From Atherix ibis (taxonomy: Eukaryota > Arthropoda > Insecta > Diptera > Athericidae): a stretch of 64,000 nt of DNA. Positions 56,378 through 64,000 of this stretch are shown in pieces (positions within the stretch are counted from its first letter, which is position 1; each line of letters starts with the position of its first letter). Under the pieces are notes generated by a model. The model was not told where the DNA came from, did not search any database, and saw only the letters and a program-made list of their open reading frames with translations. Position numbers and translations under genes: made by a program. The DNA lies in the NCBI GenBank assembly GCA_958298945.1, contig OY282606.1:71845622-71909621 (forward strand), in the 5' to 3' direction.

Positions 56378-59300
56378 TAAAGCTTAACAAAAGCACACCC
56401 TAGTAGGAGAAACCTCGATGGATGTTTACTCACCATAATCAGCTGTAACGGTAGCATTATTGATTTGGTCATTACCAAAGAGAAAATTAAAGGTTTTTAA
56501 TATGAAGTCTAATTGATTTAATACTTTTAATCAAACTCCCTTCTCCTTACAGGTACCCGTTCATATAATAGCACTACCTTAAGATAGGTTGAAAGAGATC
56601 AGCGCCGTTCAAAAAACAGGCACCCCAAATTTATTTTGGAGATAGGCCAGGGAGAGAAGGACCTTTTAAGTCTCTTCCACCAATTTCGGCAGTCGGCTTT
56701 ATCCCTTTTTAATTTTCTTTGGTTTTTTGAGGAGAAAGGGTTCGCAGATATAGGTGCGAGCCCTCCCCTCCCTCAGTAATTTTTGCATACCTAGCAGAAA
56801 CATGTGCTCTTTATAATTTATTATTTTTTATTTATAATATTAGGTAAGCATTTTATTAAATATCAAATTTTAATAAATAACGTAACAATTTATTTAAATG
56901 CTTACCAAATATCATACTTAATAATAGTACATTTGGAAAGCTAAAGAATGCCTACAAATAAGACTAGCTACTCTTTCGAATATGTAATGACAATTGAAAA
57001 TATTAACGAGGAATTTAATAGTTTATGTTATGTGGATCACTAGCTACACAAATAATAAGAAAACAGCTGAAAAATTTTTCTATACCGTATTATTAACTAT
57101 TAAAATCATAGATTATTTAGTTAAACCATAAAAAATTTTTAACTTAACGTTTTTGACGATCAGGAGTGATACTGGAAACTATAGTGCCCGACACCACTTT
57201 ACCAAAACTTTCTTTGGACGCATTTCTTTTACTAATCTATTGAAAAATGGGGTCCTATCTCCCTCACATCCATTCTAGATATAAGAGAATTTGCATAAGT
57301 TCTCTTCATGCCAAATGATTGATATTGTGGGTGGTCCTGTAAGTCCTCTTCTAGACAAGCTCAGATTTACGGTAGATGGCGCTACTTATTAAAGATACAT
57401 TTCTGCCTTGGCAGAACATTCTATATACGGCATTATTGAAAATGAATTAAAATTTGCCAATAATTTGAAAACCATAAAACACTTAATTTTGAATCACTTT
57501 AAGCTCTAACCTAATCACTAGATAACCTTATCTAAGCATCCTCACAATATATTTGAAATCATTTTATTGCTAATAAAACTATTATTATTATAATTACTTT
57601 TTTCGTATCTATTTTTTTCTTATTATAAAATTTTATTATTGCTATAAAATGTAAATGTTTCCTTGAATTAACTACTTCATTTAACTGCTATAAAAATGCC
57701 AATTTTACTATAAAATTAATTAAATTTACTACCAACTTTTTTATTATTATAATTAATATCAATTTTTTAAATGTTCATATTAATTAATGTTGAGTAGGTT
57801 TTTTTCGGTGAAATGTAAATAAGAATAAAAATTTCTATTTACTTTTAGATAATCGTAATTTATATAGTGACAAATTGATGTACAACAAACGTAGCTAAAG
57901 AAAAAATATTTTTAGAAACTTAAATCTTTGCATATTCATATATTTTAGTTTTGTCTTTTTCTTTTCACATTATAATAATTTCTTTTAAAATTAATTAGTC
58001 TATTATTTATCATCATCTAAATATGTTTATAAATGCATAGAAAAGATATTTAGATAAGAAGTAAAATGGAATTATTATGTTTGTTTGGTTGAAAAATTGA
58101 TTTCATAATCATGGAAATACTCGTAGTTTCAACCTGGCAGTATTTTATTTTGTGAAACTTATTTCTTACATAATTCTCATAATACTCTCATTTATTGACA
58201 TGTTATATTTGATTAATAAAATTTGATTAATTAGATATCATATAAGATGAAAGAGATTTATTTCGATGTCGCTGATGGATATTATGTGTTTACAGGTTTA
58301 TTAAATTAATATTATAGTATCTATAATAGCTAATATAGGATATAAAATATGATCAAATTTATTAAAAAATATTAGGAAAATTTTATATTTCAGAGACTAA
58401 TTAGAAAATATTCATCAAGTTCTATGATGTCAAGAATTTTATAGCTTCTAAATGACTTAACTATTTGAAAAACCATTAGTAGAAAAGGAAAAAAAATACA
58501 ATATGATTTTAAAATTTTATATAAAAATTATGCAAATACCAAAGGACAAAAAGATAATACACATAGTTTTAATTTGCGATCAGAATAAGTCTTTTACCTA
58601 GTTTTAAGTAAAGAATCTCTGTTCTGCAATCTTTTCCTCTAAAATTAATAATTACCTTCTAGTGAATTGTCAAAATTACCTGTAGTAAATTGTTAAAATA
58701 ATGTTCAAAGCATAAAATAATTACATTCCCTAATACCTAATGAGATAATGCTAAATATTCTTAAGAAATCAACTAGAAATAGGCTCTGCAGTGTTTTTTT
58801 TATTTAAGATTTAATTTATGGCTACTTAAAATATTTTATCTTGAAAAACACATTAAAATCTTATCTTTATTAAAATTTAATAAGCTCTTAATAGGAATAT
58901 ATAATATATTTAAAAAAGATAGGAACTATTATAAAAAAAACTGTAAGATCTTGTTAGAATATTTCTTAACTAGCGGTTATTGATCTATTACTTAATGGGC
59001 ACTAATATATTCTGGTTTTTTTACCTATCGACTTTTTTTAAAGCGTTAATCTGTTAATACTAAATCAAATGATTCAAAAATCGTATCAAAATTTTTGGCA
59101 CTAAAAACTACCAAGAATTTATATAATCATAGATTTCGTAGCTACCCAACTCATTAATAACCAACTCTGCTCATCGTTACAGCCGTAACCTGTTTTTGGT
59201 TTTAAAGTAAAATAATGGAAATGTCCAAGATATTTCTGGGTGGTGGACTAGAATAAGGGAAGGCAAAAAAATTGGAAACTTAAATATTGTTAAGGTCAAC

Positions 59301-62300
59301 AGGAGCACGGCTATTGGCGACCGTACTCAGAGAACACCTGAACATTGTCGTGGCATACTTGTAGTTGGCATTTTGGTAGTTGTGGGAGATTCGCAGGATG
59401 ACAATGTGGTGTCTTCATACCCACATGACAAAAATGAAATATATTAATTTAAAAAAATAATAACTGGTACTTAAAAAAATTACTTCAAATGAACTTTGAA
59501 GATTATCAAAGTGAATGGTGGGAACTCAAGCTCTGATTCTGATCCTATACTTAACGTATATGTGTAAGTATGTAGAGAACACAGTATGCGGTCAACTGAA
59601 TAGACACATTACTATGAGGTGCATAAATAATCAATTTGAAATATATGCAATGATAATATGCAAAATACTTGCACATTTAGTAATAAATTTCCCTATGAGA
59701 TCATAACTAAGTTAAGGAATAGAGCTGTTTAAGTTCCATCTTCTTAAATCGTCTTACGCACAAGTACAGAATTATTTCCTAGCCGTAATAATATTTTTAA
59801 GTGGTTTTGAAAAGCTTCGAGGTGCAATCAATTATTTTATTAAGATGAATATTACGTATTTGCATAGACAACATGGTACTGGTTTTCTGTGTTCAACAAT
59901 ATTTCAATTCTGTTGGGTGATTTGTTATTGTCTACCAGAAGTTATGCTGTATTTTGTATTAACTTCCATACGAAATCTGGTGACTTTTGGTTTGAAACTA
60001 AAAATATTAAATTTTTTTTTCATGGATATATTTTATTATTAATTTTAAAACATATTTTATAAAAATGCAGTAATCTGCTAAAAATATAAAATAGATTTTT
60101 AAAGAAATTATTATATTCAGTTGTAAAATCAGGCATAAATATGGTATAGAGGATCGGCCTAAGCTGACTGCCTTGTGGAATGCCATCGTTCGAGAGTTAA
60201 TTGTATTCAATTCACTTGGGACTATTGGCTTGGTACTTAAAAATAATTTTGGTTTTTGGCAATAGAGGAGGTAAGTTTTTCTTAAGTACTCGTAGGTGGA
60301 AAGCCCTGATTTGAAAGTTTAGTAAATAGTTGAAAGCCCTGATTCAAAAGTTTGATTTGTTAAAAATACTCCAGGGCAGTAATTTTTTTTGTTCAAATGA
60401 AGTTGCAATGACACGATTCAAAGATTCACTTACGAGTTCAAGACATTCAAGATTCTTATTATATTCAAAAAAATTTATTCAAGAATCCAAGAATAGATTT
60501 AAATATTATACATTTTGGATATTTTTGATTTTGGGAAACAAAACAAAGCCACACGAACTTAGATCAGATAAGTAGTGGGCATTCAAATGTCAACCGACTC
60601 CTTTTCTGAATCTTTTAAAGATCTGAGGTCTGAACTCTCTCGTTTCGCATTCTCATCAGATTTGGATATTGTCGGCTGAGCGAGGTTTGCCTTCCACTAC
60701 ATTTGGACCCTCCAAAATTGCTTTATGCCACCTAGCAGCTTCTGCTCTTAATAAGGAATGTTCCCCATTTTTTATATCAAAAACTAATATTCTGACCAAA
60801 TTTATAACTTAAAAAAGAATTAAATTAACATTATGGTAAAGTAAGTATTTGAAAAACTGTATTAAGATATACATTTAAAAAAAAATTAAGAAATTAAATG
60901 TATTCGAAATTAATAATGATGATTTATAAAAAGTAGTAACAAATATTAATTTATGGTTTAAGGTCTTGAAAAACAAATAAAGATTTATTTATAGATATTT
61001 AAAATTTGTCAGTTTTATAATTTAAATAAATTTTAAAACTTTACATTTATATTAAATATTTTTAAATTGACAAATCTCGGTCCCAGTGACGCTTTAGTTG
61101 TCTATATATGTTTTTAGGAAAGGAAGTTTTTCTTCCTTTCATAAAAACATAATGCAGCAGCGCATTATTGTAAAAGTACTTTGCAGTGTATTGTAAGTTT
61201 AGAACGTTTATCGAGAAGTCGTAATAGTTGTCGATGTTGTCTAATTAGTTCTGGTATTTTGAGTCTTGTGTATTGATTCCATATCAAACGTCTTCTAAGT
61301 TTAGTGTACTTCACTGCCATTAGGATATATGCAAGGATATATTTCATGGAGCAGATCAAAAGTTTCGTAAACTCAATTGCGGTCGTTCACGTTTATTCTT
61401 CACTTGGTAAATCAGTTAAAGGAGGATTGAGGTAAAGATTTGGAGATTTTCAGAAAGATGTTGGGAATTTATGTTATTGTATAACAAAAAAGAGATTTGA
61501 ATATATAAATGTTGTAGAGAAAAGGATCATGTATACTGCCCTGGAAAACACCAGTAAATTTTGGTCGAAATTTTCGTTCCATTTTTTAAATAATTTTTTA
61601 TGTATAAAATTTATAGAAAGAAAAAAATTATTTTGAAATGGTGGGTAAGTCTAGAGCATATTTTATTTACTTTATTTATTTTATTATAAATACTACAATA
61701 AAAAGTATTATTATTCTCAATTATTATCAAACCAAGAGTTATTAGTATAAATTTTACATCGTAAACTTCACAATTTTAATGAAATTTATTAATCAAATAT
61801 TATATCATAAATGCAGTTATATTAAACCAAATAAATAGTTTCATGAAATACACAAAAAGATATGTCGTTTTATGTATAAAAAAAATTTGTCTCAATTTAC
61901 CAAATTCTTTAAATTTATGAAAAAATTGACTTATAAAAAATTCAAAATCATAAACAAATTTGTGAAATGCTGTAAAGACATGTTTTTAAATAAATTCGAG
62001 GTAAGATATTTGGACGTATAATATTTATAACAAAACTACTTCATTAATATTAATTAATTCTAACACAATTCACTTTTAAATACAAAAAGAAAACGTCCAA
62101 CTGGAATCTTCCAAATGGAAGATTGTTACTTATATTTGTTTAAGATAAACTATGAATTTAAGAATTTTTCTATTTAAACTCAATGTTTAATGAAGGTCAT
62201 ACCTTATAGAGAATGAGTATAGAAATTCGATATTTTTAATAATATTTTGACTTATGTTACGTAACTAAATTCGTCACAGTAAAATTAAATTTGTTCTACT

Positions 62301-64000
62301 AAAAAAAGGGTGGCTATTATTAAATTTAAAATGGTTTTTTTTTATCGAATTTGTTCAGAATGTTCAAAAGCTATTAACAGACATAGTTCATAAATATCAA
62401 GAGGATATTTTCTAATTTTTCTTATCACCTTCAGTAAAATGGTTTAAAAAAAATAGATAATTCACAAAAAATTCAATAAAAAATTATTTTCAACATTTTG
62501 GTTATGTAATACTATAAAAATATTTGATAATAATTAAAAAAAACATTAATATTAGTAGACGACTAATGGTAATTATTAGATTCAGCTAAGAATTTGAAAC
62601 TTCTTTTTTCAGAAAATATTTTGGAAACTTTTCCTAAAGTGTTGGAAAAAAATTTCGGCACAGATAAATTTTGATCATATCCGGTACTGTTAAATTAGTA
62701 AAAATATGAAAATATTTCTTATAGAAAAGTTACTTTTCTACTGGAACTAAAAGTCATCTACAGTTTGTCTCAAGTAAGTGGAATCTTCAATAATTAAACA
62801 CAATGAGTAGACTATTATTAAATCGAATCAAAAGTATTCTTACGCAATCAGAAATTTTAGTTTTTTTTGTTTGATTAAAAATTTAGTGAAAAACATCTTT
62901 TTATATAATAGATACAACTTCAGACAACCCTCTTACAACACGGTATTCTACAATACGTTTTTACTCTAATATATTAGATAAAAAAATTCAAAAATCTTTG
63001 CAATAAAGTTTTATAAACTTTTCTTAAATTTAGAAATTTCTGTTGAAAAGAGTTGACTATTCAAAAGAGAACTTCAAAATCTGCCTACTTTTATATCATG
63101 AAATTGATGAAGTTCTTGTAAAGACTTCTTAAATATTGCAAAAGGTGTAAAAAAAATTCAGAAAATATTTTTTTTATAATGCTGGTTTTGACAGCAGAGT
63201 ATCATCAAATCAATTTGATGCTAGTAATTTTGTTTCGGGACATAAAATCTTATTATAAAATTTTTAAAAAGAAACCCAAAAATTTTTTTTCTCATACAGG
63301 GTATAAATTTTATTAATATATTAAAGGTTTTTTATTGCTTTATTGGAAATTGAATTTTTTTTTAATGGAAGCTTTTTTTGTATAAAAACGTCTGAGGTAA
63401 TTATTAATATTTCTAAACACTTAAATTTCTGTAAATCGCAAAATGGCATTCATAATAATATAGTAAACTCCGTATTTTTATCAATTTTGGAAAAATTGTC
63501 CCAAAAAATTGTAGACAGAGTTCTAGAAACTGTAATATGATATTGTGTTAATGCAAATTTTTGATAATAAAATCGTTTTTTTTTAAATTTAATTTAGAAA
63601 TTATGATAGAACTTTACCCAAAAATTTAAGATTGAAAAAATGTATATGAGTATTTGACGAACAAAAATATCTAGTTCATAAGTTTAAAAATATTTTAGTT
63701 TACTAAGTATGCTCATAAGTTTAGATCAGCTTTATAAAATTTTCAGGCGACCATTCTAATATGTGCTGGGTGAATATTTCTTGTAGCATTTTTTCTCAAT
63801 AGGAAAGCCAATAGCGAAAGGAAAACTTGAATTATTTGGTAATAACTAAAAGTAGATTCGGTTGTTTCACTAATTGGAATCGAACTTAAGACAAAGACAT
63901 CCCATTTTCTCTCAATTAGAACTTAATACTGAACAAAAATTTAAAATAAAACTGGTTTCTTTTTCTTTAAAATGATACTACTCTTTACATACAAAAAGGA
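56378..64000. other. AT-rich DNA, no supported gene
   Basis: A short GC-richer patch at 56560-56800 and phrases near 57170-57420 are not assignable. All open frames here are short and of chance composition. One long imperfect hairpin is listed separately. Confidence 0.45.
61107..61151. repeat. Imperfect hairpin, 19-nt arms
   Basis: tatgtttttaggaaaggaa (61107-61125) pairs with 61133-61151, 18 of 19 positions matching, with a 7-nt loop. No flanking gene. It could be a small foldback remnant. Confidence 0.75.

Noticed and set aside
56560..56800. GC-richer patch with a gggttcgcagat phrase resembling a B box
   Set aside because: Only a weak match, no A box at the right distance, and no tail or target duplication to support a SINE.
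1..64000. CRISPR arrays, tRNA or rRNA genes, bacterial operons
   Set aside because: No regularly spaced direct repeats with unique spacers, no cloverleaf with intact A and B boxes recognised, and gene structures with introns indicate a eukaryotic nuclear sequence.

Overview
The window looks like a piece of a very AT-rich, gene-poor insect genome, most likely a fly or other dipteran. The coding exons have eukaryotic splice sites and short introns (72, 92 and 108 nt). They encode insect-type secreted proteins: glycine-rich proteins of the DUF4774 kind and a cuticle-like protein with an R&R-type chitin-binding region. The non-genic DNA is full of insect transposons: mariner, other Tc1/mariner lineages, a P element, jockey/R1-type non-LTR retrotransposons and MITE-like elements. 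The species cannot be named from sequence alone.

Layout. 1-6060: four mariner elements of different lineages. Three are decayed; one (4494-5757) is complete, close to Himar1, with perfect 27-bp inverted ends. A jockey-like retrotransposon 3' end follows. 7797-13659 (+): a cluster of DUF4774-type coding exons, with one short signal-peptide exon and three C-terminal exon sets that all enter in the same splice phase. 14502-24000: DNA transposon relics, a 15-bp minisatellite and an R1-like retrotransposon relic. 26500-27850: a diverged large-unit tandem array in AT-rich DNA. 29464-30615 (+): a three-exon secreted-protein gene. 31976-32725 (+): a single-exon secreted acidic-tailed protein. 34380-44130: a nested transposon graveyard. 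It holds a Mos1-like mariner carrying another repeat, a non-LTR retrotransposon split by an internally deleted P element, a mariner with a 48-bp perfect palindrome, and a transposase relic split by a 187-bp retrotransposon insert with a 20-bp target duplication. 45629-46675 (-): the main exon of a cuticle-like gene. 46676-64000: mostly featureless AT-rich DNA with a 221-bp MITE, a PIF/Harbinger-like non-autonomous element and a second jockey-like 3' end.

How it fits together. The host genes (7.8-13.7, 29.5-32.7 and 45.6-46.7 kb) all encode predicted secreted proteins, some with cuticle or extracellular-matrix character, so this may be a secreted/cuticular gene neighbourhood. The most interesting item is the P element at 37317-38888. 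It has terminal and subterminal inverted repeats and a target duplication. Its uninterrupted 301-codon frame joins an N-terminal THAP DNA-binding domain directly to the transposase C-terminal region and lacks the catalytic core. That is the architecture of the KP-type repressor of Drosophila P elements. Boundaries given here come from reading the sequence by eye; no alignment or database search was run.
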